From: Deroplatys truncata
Taxonomy: Eukaryota > Arthropoda > Insecta > Mantodea > Mantidae
Direction: 5' to 3'
Length of the DNA stretch: 64,000 nucleotides
Assembly: GCA_030765065.1 (NCBI GenBank)
Contig: CM060978.1
Location: forward strand, 56,696,421 to 56,760,420
Made by a program: the position numbers and the translations under genes. Position 1 is the first letter of the stretch; each line of letters begins with the position of its first letter. This document shows positions 47,121 to 58,618 of the stretch, piece after piece. The notes below the pieces were generated by a model. The model was not told the DNA's origin. It saw only the letters and a list, made by a program, of their open reading frames with translations, and did not search any database.

Positions 47121-47887
47121 CCGATGTGTTTCACTCACATGACTTTCTCTACTCTTGAACAAACTATTCTTACAGACGCTTATTCTCCATATGTTTCATG
47201 TTAATCGAGATATCGAGATGTTATTGCTAATTTATTTGCAGATGCAAGGGGAATTGGTAAGCTTAAGCAATAATCAAATATTTTAAGAGCTGGTTGCTAT
47301 GTGGAGTATTCCATTCTCTTTCCATTACCAGGACAAAAAAAATTAATAACGAATTTGAGAAAAAGTATAAGTATTGGAAAATTTAAGGGAATAACAAGGA
47401 ATGTCTCGAAAATGGTTCACTCAACAAAAAAAAGTATATGCATAAATTGTGTATTTGTGTAGTAACATTTTGTCTATCTCTTATGGTTTACCAATTATGC
47501 AAAAGTCGTTCACAATGAAGAATACTTTTGGAGACATTCCCAGAAAATTAGAGATATACATTTCATTTGTCATGAAAATATCTTAAATATATGATATTTT
47601 AATCAAAATTGTTAGGGCAATTTTCGAAAAATGTTCCATGTAAAGGGTAATCGTGTCGCATCTCTGGAAGATGCTGAACCTAAATACCAAGTTTGGTGTT
47701 TATCCGACTGTTCGTTTCTGAGTTATGCTGTTCACAGACACACAGACACACACACGGACATGTTTCCGAAAATGCTTTTTTTTGGATTCAGGGGGTTTCG
47801 AAACATATATTTCCGGTGAAATCTCGGTATCGAATTTTTGGGTGGAATACAATACTTCCCCTACTTACTATACGTAGTAGAGAAAGT
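47121..47887 (+). repeat. F1 repeat, subfamily 1, full length
   Basis: Starts CCGATGTGTTTCACTCACAT after CAAAAAT and ends ACGTAGTAGAGAAAGT. At 767 bp it is a compact sf1 reference copy, with a small deletion near 47640. Confidence 0.8.
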
Positions 47888-48332
47888 AATAAATTCTCAA
47901 CAATTACACAAGAGATTCATATTGCAATTTGCATGTATGATTTAATTGGATGACAATGAAAGTACGGTTTTATTATATAGAAAATCAGACATTTTAGGTA
48001 CTAGTTAATTACTGCTCTCTGAGCATCCATTAAAACATCTTCAGCAATAAATAATTCTCCCTTTTCCATACGCATTTCAATTTATACATATACTAATCTG
48101 CCATTAATTCCTATTTATTTACATCGCTTATCTTCAACACAATCAGCATTGGTGCCACCATGCTTACATATGTAATTAAAGTAATTACTCCGATTTACGT
48201 TTTAGTAGTGGATAAATATCCTACGGTACACAATATTAAAGTATTCAAACTTTCGTAAAAATTAGCACCCTCGGTAAGCCGTGGTGTTAAATTTTTGCTA
48301 CACTATTAAAATGCTATTTCAATAAATTGTGT
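47888..48332. other. unassigned AT-rich sequence
   Basis: No gene or repeat recognised. Confidence 0.35.
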
Positions 48333-48638
48333 TTATTTAAATATTGCCTTATTAGCCTTTATTTCATGTTCCAAGACGCAAAGAGAAACTTGGTGGTTGT
48401 CCCAAGGGCACTCACTATCAAGCCTATTACCTTTATTCATCTGAAATCTCACAATTGGATCAATTATAATTGATATCCCTTTCCTTCTGGTACTACCAGT
48501 TGAGGTTAGCCCATGGACATCTTCATGTACTTGGTAATACACAATATTTTTGTTATTCATTTTACTTTTTTCAAAATTTCCAAGAACAACATCTTTAAAC
48601 ATATTGTATTTTATATTCTCATGGCATTCTGCACCCAA
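48333..48638 (-). pseudogene. possible LINE ORF C-terminal relic
   Basis: The minus frame of 101 residues contains GSTRRKGISIIIDPIVRFQM near its middle. The pattern 'GSxRR.DI..IIDPTVRFE' is one I associate with the C-terminal region of reverse-transcriptase-encoding non-LTR elements in insects. There is no reverse transcriptase nearby. The identification is from memory and weak. Confidence 0.4.
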
Positions 48639-48649
48639 CCTACTGCAAC

Positions 48650-49404
48650 CTATACTTATAAACGCTTATTCTTCTGTATACTTCATGTTATTTGAGTTAA
48701 TCAGAAATGCTTTCAGTATACATTATGTTGTAGGAAGAAGGGAATACAGCAGACTGAAGCGGTTTCAAATCTGGTTATATTCTAGCTTTGAAATTCCATA
48801 CTGTTTGCATGGCCACTAGAAATAAATAAAATTTAATACATACTTAAAAAAAGTATAAAGTATTTTGAAATTCAGATAATGACAAAATTGGAAACGACGT
48901 TACACAATTTGACATAAATTGTTTATTTGAATGAGATACACTATTTGTGTAGTACGTAGTTTTTTTTAGAAAGTATGATAACCTTCAGTGTGATGAACTT
49001 TGGTTCAACTCCAATTACATGAAAATTACCCTTTGTGTTTGCACATGTTTAATAACTCGACTTGGTTTGATTAGGTTTTAATTTTCATTATGTCTTTTTA
49101 CATGATTTTCTCATGGTGCTTGCATTATCTGTTCACAATACAAATCGTATTACTTCAATTTATCGCAATTCGTTGTAGAGTTAGTCTATACGTTAATTAC
49201 TTTGATCTAAAATATTCCTCTTTTATCTAACCTACATAGAGATTAAACGGTGTTAATTCAGCAGAAACTGAAATGGAAGTGAAATTACAGATGCAGCAGA
49301 AAGAATAACACCAGAAATACTTACACAAAAAATCCAGAAAGCAATGTGATATAGCATTTAATCGCTTCATTGCCTGGTGTAAGGCAACACATGGTAAAAA
49401 AAAC
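48650..49404. repeat. degenerate F1 fragment followed by unassigned sequence
   Basis: To about 48985 decayed F1 wording is readable (TATAAACGCTTATTCTTC, GAAATTCCATACTGTTTGC, ACACTATTTGTGTAGTACG). From there to 49404 nothing is recognised. Confidence 0.4.
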
Positions 49405-50136
49405 CTGATGTGTTACACTCACATGACTTTCTCTACTCTTGTACAAACTATTTTTACAAACGCTTATTCTCCATATGCTTCATGTTAATGGAGATATCGA
49501 GATGTCAATCTTATTGATAATTTTCTTGTAGATGCAAGGGGAATATGGTAGGTTTTAAGCGATAGTCAAATATTTTATCGCTGGTTGCTATGTGGCGCAT
49601 TCCATTCTCTTTGCATGTCCAGGGCATAAAAAAATGAATAACGAATTTGAGAAAAAGTATAAGTATTGGAAAATTTAAGGGAATAACAAGCAATATCTCT
49701 CAAACGGTTCACTCAACAAAAGAAATGTATATGACATAAATTGTGTATTTTAACGCGATCTACATTTTTCGTGTAGTAAAATTTTGTCTATCTCTTATGG
49801 TTTACCAGTTATGAAAAAGTCGTTCATAACGAAGAATACTTTTGGAGACATTCCCAGAAAATTCAAGATATACATTTCATTTGTCATGAAAATATCTTAA
49901 ACATATGATATTTTAATCAAAATCTTTGGAGCCACTTTTGAGACACAAAATTTTCGAAAACTGCTCCATGTAAAGGGTAATCTGGGGTGGGGGATATTCT
50001 TGAAAACCTTCGTGTCGCATATCTGGAAGATACTGAACCTAAATACCAAGTTTGGTGTTTATTCAACTGTTCGTTTCTGAGTTATGCTGTTCAGAGACAG
50101 ACACACGGACAGACAGACATGTTTCTAAAAATGCTT
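49405..50136 (+). repeat. F1 repeat, subfamily 1, 3'-truncated
   Basis: Starts CTGATGTGTTACACTCACAT after an A run and runs through all blocks to ACATGTTTCTAAAAATGCTT, where it switches directly into a copy in the opposite orientation. Confidence 0.75.
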
Positions 50137-50717
50137 AAGATATTTTCATGACAAACAAAATTTATATCTTGAATTTTCTGGGAATGTCTCCAAAAGTTTT
50201 CTTCATTGTGAACGACTTTTGCATAACTGGTAAACCATAAGAGTTAGACAAAAGTTTGCTACAGAAAAATGTAGATCACGTTAAAATACACAATTTATGT
50301 CATATACGTTTTTTGTTGAGTGAACCATTTTCGAGATATTACTTGTTATTCCTTTAAATTTTTCAATACTTATTTTCACAAATGGGAATTCGTTATTCAT
50401 TTTTTGTCTTGTATATGCAAAGAGTATTAATCTGTGGCAAAGAGAATGGTGCTGCACCTAGGAATCAGCTGTTAAGAGATATGTCTATGCTTAAGGGCTA
50501 CTATATTTCTATATTGCCCTTGCAAATACAAAACAAGGGGAACATAGTACGCCTTAAGCGATAGTCAAATATTTTTAGAACTGGTCGCTATGTGTAAAAT
50601 GTAATTCTCTTTGCATGTCAAAAGATCGTTTCTGTAAATGTTTATCTCGATTAATATGAAATATGAATAGTTTGTACAAGAGTAGAGAAAGTCTTGTGAG
50701 TGTAACACATCAGAATT
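50137..50717 (-). repeat. F1 repeat, subfamily 1b, truncated, inverted partner of the previous copy
   Basis: Begins inside the unit at AAGATATTTTCATGACAAAC, includes the sf1b insert (about 50410-50540), and ends GTGAGTGTAACACATCAG. The two copies form an inverted pair joined at about 50136. Confidence 0.75.
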
Positions 50718-51060
50718 TTTTTCTCGGTGATTGCAAACCCTGTTCCATTTCCAGAATATTTAAGTCGCTAACCTGATCGTGGAGAATCTTCATACTTGCC
50801 AGCTTGGCCTTTATTAATATTTAAATGCAAAGCCATGTAAAATTATTTATAAGCATCTGCAATCGACACCAAATACAGGCTATGAAATTAGATGATTCAT
50901 TCTTAATAAGGTGCTATTAGGGGCCGGAATCCTTTATGTTTGCTGGTGATCTGGTAATCAATATTATTGGTGACAACAGTGTAACAGTCAATATGCTTGA
51001 AGCGCCGCATCACTGCAAATTATTTAGTAAGTTGCCACAATGGCAGCAGTGTATATAATA
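50718..51060. other. unassigned sequence
   Basis: No gene or repeat recognised in about 340 bases. Confidence 0.35.
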
Positions 51061-51139
51061 CAGGGTGTCCCAAATTGATATATACACACTTTGAAACATT
51101 TCTCAGCAACGAAATGAGACAGAAATAATGTTTTTGTGT

Positions 51140-52886
51140 TCTTTTCTTTAAAGTTCCTAAAGCCCGTACATGTTCAAAATGTCCACCTTGAAGAAGGTGT
51201 ATTATTGAAAGAGTTGTGTTGTATTTCTTATGTCCGGGAACCGAACTTGAAGTAGTTGCAACCACACGTATAGTACCCGGTTTCCGGTAGCCTTCGCCCC
51301 AAATGTACTTTCCGGTGGCCTTTGCCCCAAGTTTAAAAAAATATTAACTTTGTAATTTTGACTGTTTCTTTAAATATTATATATTTATGTTTGCCTCGGC
51401 TGCGTCAGTATTTATATCTTTGTCTTAGCAGGGAATGGTGCGACTGAAGAATGTAGGCTTACACAGATTATAATTTTACTTCACTCCTTTTATTAATGCT
51501 TGACACGATTTAAATAGAATTCCACTGATATAGAGAGAGCTGTGAGATATTTTTATTAATTACTTGCACTTTTTAGCACATAAACTATTTTTGTCTCATA
51601 CAAAATACATATTAAATTTCTCGAGGACACATCTCGCGTCCGGTTAGGAGCGCTGTCTACAAACAACTGACTTGATTTCTACCGCCTAAATTTGTAAAGT
51701 TCTGTATTTCAAGTCTCTGATTCGCTATTCCTAATCCAATAGAATACTTTTATTTAACTTAAGTTTTATTCTGGTTGTTGAATGACTATTTTATAAACTG
51801 TCTCAAAATTTACATTATTGTTGCTCCAATAATGACTACTAGCATTATTAAACTTTCTTACTTATTATTGCCTCAAAGTTACCTCATTGTTAGCAACTTT
51901 TAACCTATTATTCTCACAGCTCCTGCATTATTAAATTACGTAATACATTCACATAACATTATTGAACATGGATACAATAATATAAACACATACAATGACT
52001 GTGGTATACACTTTTTATATTTTGTTACATACACATATTGCTTTAAGGTGGTCTGTTACTGAATTTGTATATTATATAATTAGAGTGAAATCATTTAAGT
52101 GTTAAAAATACTGCCTCAACCTTCTGCCACAGTACACGCCCATTAACGACGTCGAACAGAGCGATATACCGCCTGGTTAGTTGATAATGGAATATATTGA
52201 TGGCATGTTTTATCTGATCTCTCATTTCCTCTAGTGTTTGTGGTTTTTTTGGCGTACACCGTGTTCTTTAAAGTTCTCCAAAGGTAGAAGTCTAGCGGAG
52301 ATGTATCGGGAGATCGAGGCGGGAACTCCGTAGCACTTCCGCTTCGTCCTATCTAATCTCACGACATGAAAGTGAGGTGGAGACCCGTCTTGTTGGAAGT
52401 AAACCTGATTTTCATTCTCAAAGAGAACATTAAGACGTGGAATCATGATCTCCAGCATTTGTAGGTAAGTCTGACCCGTGATAATCTCTTTGGAGAAGTA
52501 AGGCCCAATTACTCTTCTGGAAAACAGTCCACACCATACCATTACACCATTGATGACTTCAACGATCTGTGATTTTTCTTAGTCCAGTACACAAAATTAT
52601 GCCAATTAATTTAGTTTGAATATGGCTTCATCTGACCAAACAATTGAGTGTTGAGAATTTTCCCTTCCGTCACACTTGTTCAGGAACCACTCACAGAATT
52701 TCAGTCCTCATTTAGTGCGTGGAGAAGTCTCGGAATGTAAGGCTTCCATTTTTGAGCTCCCACACTTCGATAAACACTGATTTTCTTGTTACTAATCTCA
52801 CCAGCATTTTCTTTGTTTATAAAACGTACACAATAATGAAGGGGTAAACCCGAAATATTGAAAATGTTTAATATGTGGCTTTTCAA
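51140..52886 (-). pseudogene. mariner-like (DUF4817-type) transposase, multiply broken and LTR-interrupted
   Basis: From the N-terminal side: WKPYIPRLLHALNED (near 52715), then FCEWFLNKC, SDEAIFKL with the first catalytic D, VMVWCGLFSRRVIGPYF, GQTYLQMLEIMIPRL, and VYFQQDGSPPHF with the second D (about 52380). After frame changes the LTR intervenes. Beyond it GGHFEHV at about 51160-51190 is the usual C-terminal tag of this family (GxHxEH). At least three stops or shifts are present. Confidence 0.75.
51189..52118 (+). repeat. LTR-B solo LTR, copy E
   Basis: Starts TGAAGAAGGTGTATTATTG and ends ATACTGCCTCA, with perfect duplications ACCT (51185-51188 and 52119-52122). Removing it plus one ACCT joins the transposase codons just before GGHFEHV, an independent check on the edges. 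930 bp. Confidence 0.85.
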
Positions 52887-53514
52887 TCGAACAATTGTGT
52901 TACTTTACCATATATAGGTATTAAAATTTTAGCTCTCTTTTAGGACTTTACTAGAGTATTCTGATTATAACAAATTTATGTTTACATATAAATATTCAGC
53001 ACACATCGATTTAGCTTACTCTAAAGTGACCCAGATCTGTCAACATATCAAATATGGTTATGATTTATGCATACATATCTACATACATATAGTCTAGATT
53101 TTTCAATGTCAAAGCTTATTGGTTTGTTAACAAGTCATTCGTAGTTGCAATTATGCACAGTAATATAAAATACACGTTCGAACAAACAGTTTACTATACC
53201 TAGGTCTTAGAGGCATAACAAAATATAAGTATTAATTAGCAAAACATCAAGTATATTGGGAGGTTTTTCCATCCGTAAAATCATGTACTTACAAAGAAAT
53301 CTAGAACATTGTCTTCCTAAGAATACACAAGACTTACTCCATGTTTTATGATAAGAGAATGAATTGAATTGTTTATAAACACATGTAGGACGATGAATGC
53401 ATTGCTATGCTTTTCCAGTGCCTTCTGGATCATGCAGAACAACAACTTTTTTCTATGTCATTTCGTTGCTGAGAGTTAAGTTTCAAAGTGTGTATACGTC
53501 AATTTGGGACATTG

Positions 53515-54043
53515 AGTAGTAAGCGCGCCGCAACGGCGCTAATATATGTAGTTCAGTCGAATAAACGAGTTGACGCCGCCGGTACCTTCACCGCTCGCTG
53601 GAACGGGTCGCTAGCATAGAAGATACATAAGGACACGTAGAGAGCATCGGAGTAAGTCTTGCTCTGGATTTTGCCGACACATTAGCGACAGCTACGGTGG
53701 CCCATCCTCAAGAGGAACAACAAATGCTCTCCCTCAGCATGCTCCTTTCAACTGCCGCGTTCTCCCACTGAATATCTGAAGATTCTAGACGGTGTTTCTG
53801 CATTTGGTGAGCTTCGTTCACCAGAATGCTCGGCACTGCTGAAGTGTAGTTTGGTGATCAGTAGTAGAGTCAATGACACTTTGTTTTCGTAGGATGATGA
53901 ACCCGGTTCGACCTCTCTGAGACATCTTATTCGAGGAAGCGGTGCCATTACTACGTAACTGAGTAACCTTCCCGATTTGTGATAGAATACGAACAGGACA
54001 ACATGAACAACACCGAAACCATCACATGGCTACTGAAGATTTT
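53515..54043. other. unassigned sequence, near 50% GC
   Basis: Compositionally different from neighbouring AT-rich repeats, but no conserved coding pattern was recognised. A 66-residue minus frame at 53948-53748 is unmatched. Confidence 0.35.
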
Positions 54044-54047
54044 CCTT

Positions 54048-54990
54048 TGCGAGTGTATTACTTATAATGTTTGTTTACATCACGTGTGTTGAAGCCATCT
54101 TGTGACGTCATTCATTTGTTCGGTTTGTAGCTCCATCTAGTGTTAGTAATTTGTGGTACCTAGTATCAGTGTTTGAAAGAATTTTAAGTTTTGTTTATTG
54201 TCCTCCGGCTAGCTATTATCTTATCTTGGGTCGAACATGTGTCTTGATCAGGGTTGTGTAAACGGAAAGGAATCTTTTATCCAAAAAGAACACTGATGAA
54301 GAAATTTGTTTTATAATTTTTATTGTCGAACAAATTCACTATCACTTTTACATATTGATCTAGATACTCGCCAAACTGAAACTGTTATAATAACTTCTTA
54401 CTGATCACTTTTAATCAACGTACTTCAACCTTTTGTATAATTAACTTTACCATATTTTAGATCTTTCATAATCCTGCTGCGCGTAACTTGTGAATCTATA
54501 TCCGATGTATGACGAACTAATACTTTCGACGAACTGACTGACTGAAGACGACGTGTAGTGTACACAGATTTTTTATGAACTGCACGCGATCTACCTCTGA
54601 CTTGGCTTATTTATACGCCTTCATCCAGATACGCCTAAAGATTATAACTGAACTACAATTGGCTAATAAAACGCGCCAACATTAGCGTCCATTTTAATAT
54701 CCAATTAAAATTATGAATACATATGCTTTAGGGAGGAAACATTCCAGAAGTTTCTACCGAAAACGCGCCAACATTACGTAACTTCCTCGTTTCCAATAAT
54801 GATAAACAGCTCACCCCCTCTCTCTGCATTATTGCGCTATTATTGACAGTTTCAGTAAGGCCGTATAAACTTATTTCCAAATAATAATTACAATTAATAA
54901 ACATCTGAAATCAATGTCACATAAAAATGCATATTCATATTACAATCATTATTTACATTTAAGTAATTTGTGATACAAATTACTGCATAA
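54048..54990 (-). repeat. 3' LTR of the gypsy-like element
   Basis: Plus-strand reading runs from TGCGAGTGTATTAC to AATTACTGCATAA, 943 bp. Compared with the 5' LTR it lacks about 65 bases between two TGCGA words. The last bases (TGCATAA, against TGCATCA in the 5' LTR) show one mismatch at the inner edge. Confidence 0.9.
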
Positions 54991-55003
54991 TATGCCCCAC
55001 TAG
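54991..55003 (-). promoter_or_regulatory. polypurine tract (probable)
   Basis: On the minus strand AGTGGGGCATAT lies immediately before the 3' LTR. A purine-rich block at this position primes plus-strand DNA synthesis in LTR elements. It is short and interrupted by pyrimidines, so the assignment rests mostly on position. Confidence 0.45.
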
Positions 55004-55694
55004 AAACATAATTATAAATATTTACAACTTGTTTGGAAATTTTATAATTGGGTTTTTAGTCTCCTAAATCTTGGATCACACGCTATCACTTTCACTTAAC
55101 ACTTCACACGTATTTAACACACGACATATGTTTTTTTTTTTTATCTCGCCACTACTTACTGGCTCTGGTTTAATGTGTTTAGACTTTAATCTGACATTAC
55201 AATTTTTTTTTAGCAAATACTGTACCCTGAATTATTTAATGACTGTTTCAAAATGGTTTACTTTCTTAAGTTGTTGACAAAAATTTATCAATTCAAGAAT
55301 TTTTTGAAATTACTATACATATTTACCAAAAATATTCACCCTCTACACAAATATATTTACATCTCTTAAATCTAGGCACTGTTTCACATGTTCTGTTGGC
55401 TACATAAGTATTTGTTTTTAATTATTTTTACCCATTTTTGTTATTTTGTACTTTATTTTAACCATACTCTTGGAATTGCATTTACGTATCTTTACTTTAA
55501 TATCATATTAAGTTTCAATCTTTACATTCTTAATTTTCAAATACTGTTATAGTTAAAAAAAATGATATTTTCCTTTTTTTTTTTTAATTATGTCCAAAAT
55601 TTTATTTCTCCTTTCACATGACGTACATATTTATTTAACCCTCTTACAATCCAATCCATTTCTCTGCAAGTCATCTTTAACTATCCAGCATTTA
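55004..55694 (-). other. non-coding 3' internal region of the gypsy-like element
   Basis: About 690 AT-rich bases between the pol stop and the 3' LTR. No envelope-type signal peptide, furin site or transmembrane frame was seen. The plus-strand frames here are low-complexity. Confidence 0.6.
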
Positions 55695-58559
55695 CTATTT
55701 ATCATCATTGGCTTCTGTTTCACCTTTATCTTCATTGTTGTATGGTTTCAGCATCTCAATATGGAACTTTCCAATGGTTTTTCGAGTTGTTGGATTACAT
55801 AACTCATATGTATTTGTTCCATATACTTCAACAACTTCATATGGTCCATGGTATTTGAGAAACATTCGCCAATAAAGTTTATTTGCTTTATCCGACAATT
55901 TGTTGGTTTTAACCAAAACTAAATCTCCTATTTTGATCCTCCATTCCTTTCTCTTCTTTTCTTCATGTTTAATTTTTCTTTTTATGGCCTTTTTCTTCAT
56001 CCTCTCGAATGCTTTTCGGAACATCTCTTCTTCTGTTTGTGGTATCGAATGAGCATCTGGAATGGCATCTGGAATTTTCTTACACATTGTTTTGATCTTC
56101 TTTCCTAACTTAAGTTCACATGGTTTGTATCCTGTCACATTGTTTACGGTTTCATTTAGTAGATTCTGAACGAAGTTCACGTATCCATACCATTGGGTTT
56201 GTTTTCGATGACACAACACCCTTAAATAATTTGAAATTTCCTTAATTTCCCTCTCCACTGGGTCGGAGTTCGGTCTGTATCTTGACGAAAAATATTGTTT
56301 AATGCCATTTTCTTTCAGTCCATCCATAAATTTTTTTCCTGTGAAGTATGAAGCATTATCGCTCAATACAGATTGGATAGGTCCTTCTTCTATCACATAT
56401 GACTTGAGTAGTCTATTCAAACATGCTAAACCTGTAGGTTTTCTCAAAGGGTAAATTCTTACATATTTGCTGAATATATCATAACAGACAAATATATATT
56501 TATTTACAAATTGACTTGGAGGCATCGGACCATGAATATCAATACTAATTACACATCTCGGCTTATCCCTTATAACCGAATTAGTCTCAAATGCATATGC
56601 TGCATTTATTTGCTTAGCCTTCTGACACAGGTTACAGCACGATATAAATTTCCGAACTTTCTGACGCAATTTGGATATGTATAAATTCTCTAAAATCATA
56701 GAAGTTGTCCGGTCCGTCCCTGAGTGTGCTAACCCTTCGTGAAAATTCTTAATTAGTTCCTTTTCCATGCTTTTCGGAACCATTACCTTCCAACTAGGCA
56801 TTTCTTTTCCATGCTTCTTGTATAATGTCCCATCTCGAATTGCTACAATTTCTTTCTTTGCCTCTTCAATTAGTGGTGCCTTTTCTTTAAGTTCTAACAA
56901 TTTTGCGTCCTCTTTTTGAGTTTCCCCCATATTTTTCAATTTTCTAATCATTTCTTTGCTTAAAGGAATTTCAATTGTCAATATTTTGACTTCATTTCTA
57001 GGCCTTTCAATATTTTCGGGAATTTGTGGGTTGTAGTTTAATCTTGATAGCAAATCACTGAAGGTATTATTTTTGCCAGGAATGTGTATAATCTCAATAT
57101 CGAATGCACATATTGCATGAATGTATCTAGCAAGTTTTCCACTACATAATCTACACCGTTGTATGAAAGTTAAGCTGATGTGGTCTGAATATACTTTCAC
57201 CTTTTGCTGATAAATATAAGTTTTAAAACGAATTAATGAGAAATATAGTGCTCCAATTTCTAACTGAGTTACTGAAGAATTCCGCTCAATATTTGTAAGT
57301 CCTCTAGAAGCTGTACTAATGACGTGAAAGTCATTATTGATGTCTCGCTGTCCTAAAATTCCGGCGTATCCTTGCATTGATGCGTCGACATAAATCTCAT
57401 ATTCCAAATCTTCTCTGGGCCTCTCGAGCAATATGGACTTAGCAAAGAGTTCTTTTACTCTCTCAAAACATTTCTGATGATCCTCTGTCCATTTCCACTT
57501 ATTGTTCTTTCGGAGTAGCTGCCGCAGTGGTTCTATTTCAGCCGAATACCTTGGTACGAACTTACTCTGAAAGTTCAATACCCCTAAGAGACGTCTAATT
57601 TGTTTTACGTTCTTTGGTGGTGGAATTTTCATTATAGCTTCTATTCTCTTCTGATCAGGTCTTATACCTCGTTCATCCACTACATAACCCAGAAAATTTA
57701 TTTCCTTGACACAAAATTTTGATTTTAGTATGTTCACAGTCATACCGTGTTGTTGCAGTTTGTTTAACACATAATGGACATTATTCATGTGTTCTTCAAA
57801 TGTTTGACTAATGATTAGTAAGTCGTCAATATACTTTATTAAGAAGTCATCTGCAGAATTTCCAAAGATACTGTGAATGGCTCTCAAAAATCCACTTCCT
57901 GAGTTTTTTAAACCAAAAGGATTTACACAAAAACGATACTGGATCCCTGAGTACTGAAATGAAGTGTAATCACGCACTTGTGGATCTAATTCCACTTGCC
58001 AATATGATGCAGTGAGGTCAATGGATGTCAGAAATCTCCCTCTTGAAAGTTTCGTAATTAGTTGTTCAATTCCCTCACTTTGAAAATGATCTGGTTTCAT
58101 ATACTTGTTGACATATCTACCGTCTAAAGTTAATCTCAAACTACCATCTCGTTTAATACTCCAGCAGATTGAATTTATGTACTGAGAATTGCTTTGCTCA
58201 ATAATCCCATTTTCTAACATGCTATTTATCAGTTGCCTAGCTTTGTCCCGAAGACTTATAGGTAAATTGTCATACTTGTGCCTATATGGTGGTACGTCTT
58301 CTACTTGAAATGTATGCTGATATACATTACATCTGCCTGGGATATTACTAAATACTGAACTATTGTTCATCAAAACATCATGAAGGATTTGTTTTTGCAT
58401 TATCGTAATATTATAAGCTTCTTCACACTTGTGTATTATTTCCTCATTTCTCTTCTCTTTCCAGCTGTTGTCTGTCTCGCTCACATGGTCGTCTTTTTTT
58501 TGGATTGTAAATTCCTCTACTTTCTCTGGCATTTCTGCTAGCTGTTGAAAATATGGCAT
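55695..58559 (-). CDS. pol: gypsy-like pol: reverse transcriptase, RNase H, integrase
   Basis: 954 residues with no stop. Reverse transcriptase: SIDLTASYWQVEL with the first catalytic D at residue 181, FGLKNSGSGF near 215, YIDDLLI at 243-249 giving the paired aspartates. RNase H: YVDAS with D392, QLEIGALYF with E434, YSDH with D459. Integrase: HHCC zinc finger H607, H612, C642, C645; SIDIHGPM with D674; LSDNASYF with D734; PVEREI with E769, 34 residues after D734. A basic C-terminal tail (820-930) follows. All catalytic residues seen are intact. The frame is open upstream of the ATG and overlaps the protease frame, so pol is probably made by frameshifting and not from this ATG. The clade within Ty3/gypsy is not resolved. 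Confidence 0.93.
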   Translation of the reverse strand: MPYFQQLAEMPEKVEEFTIQKKDDHVSETDNSWKEKRNEEIIHKCEEAYNITIMQKQILHDVLMNNSSVFSNIPGRCNVYQHTFQVEDVPPYRHKYDNLPISLRDKARQLINSMLENGIIEQSNSQYINSICWSIKRDGSLRLTLDGRYVNKYMKPDHFQSEGIEQLITKLSRGRFLTSIDLTASYWQVELDPQVRDYTSFQYSGIQYRFCVNPFGLKNSGSGFLRAIHSIFGNSADDFLIKYIDDLLIISQTFEEHMNNVHYVLNKLQQHGMTVNILKSKFCVKEINFLGYVVDERGIRPDQKRIEAIMKIPPPKNVKQIRRLLGVLNFQSKFVPRYSAEIEPLRQLLRKNNKWKWTEDHQKCFERVKELFAKSILLERPREDLEYEIYVDASMQGYAGILGQRDINNDFHVISTASRGLTNIERNSSVTQLEIGALYFSLIRFKTYIYQQKVKVYSDHISLTFIQRCRLCSGKLARYIHAICAFDIEIIHIPGKNNTFSDLLSRLNYNPQIPENIERPRNEVKILTIEIPLSKEMIRKLKNMGETQKEDAKLLELKEKAPLIEEAKKEIVAIRDGTLYKKHGKEMPSWKVMVPKSMEKELIKNFHEGLAHSGTDRTTSMILENLYISKLRQKVRKFISCCNLCQKAKQINAAYAFETNSVIRDKPRCVISIDIHGPMPPSQFVNKYIFVCYDIFSKYVRIYPLRKPTGLACLNRLLKSYVIEEGPIQSVLSDNASYFTGKKFMDGLKENGIKQYFSSRYRPNSDPVEREIKEISNYLRVLCHRKQTQWYGYVNFVQNLLNETVNNVTGYKPCELKLGKKIKTMCKKIPDAIPDAHSIPQTEEEMFRKAFERMKKKAIKRKIKHEEKKRKEWRIKIGDLVLVKTNKLSDKANKLYWRMFLKYHGPYEVVEVYGTNTYELCNPTTRKTIGKFHIEMLKPYNNEDKGETEANDDK

Positions 58560-58618
58560 GGTATTCCCTTCATATTCTGTGACTACCCGCTTTATCTGAC
58601 TATTTGTATCAGTTTTTG

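Larger units (their letters stand above)
51061..53514 (-). mobile_element. decayed mariner-like element with ~55-bp TIRs, carrying a solo LTR
   Basis: The left end CAGGGTGTCCCAAATTGA and the right end (reverse-complemented CAATGTCCCAAATTGACG) continue together through TATACACACTTTGAAAC and CTCAGCAACGAAATGA. The transposase is on the minus strand and broken. LTR-B copy E (51189-52118) was inserted later. Without it the element would be about 1.5 kb, a normal mariner-like size. No TSD is certain at the outer ends. Confidence 0.8.

Noticed and set aside
55004..55694. envelope gene downstream of pol
   Set aside because: No minus-strand frame of useful length, no signal peptide and no transmembrane segment in the 690 bases before the 3' LTR.
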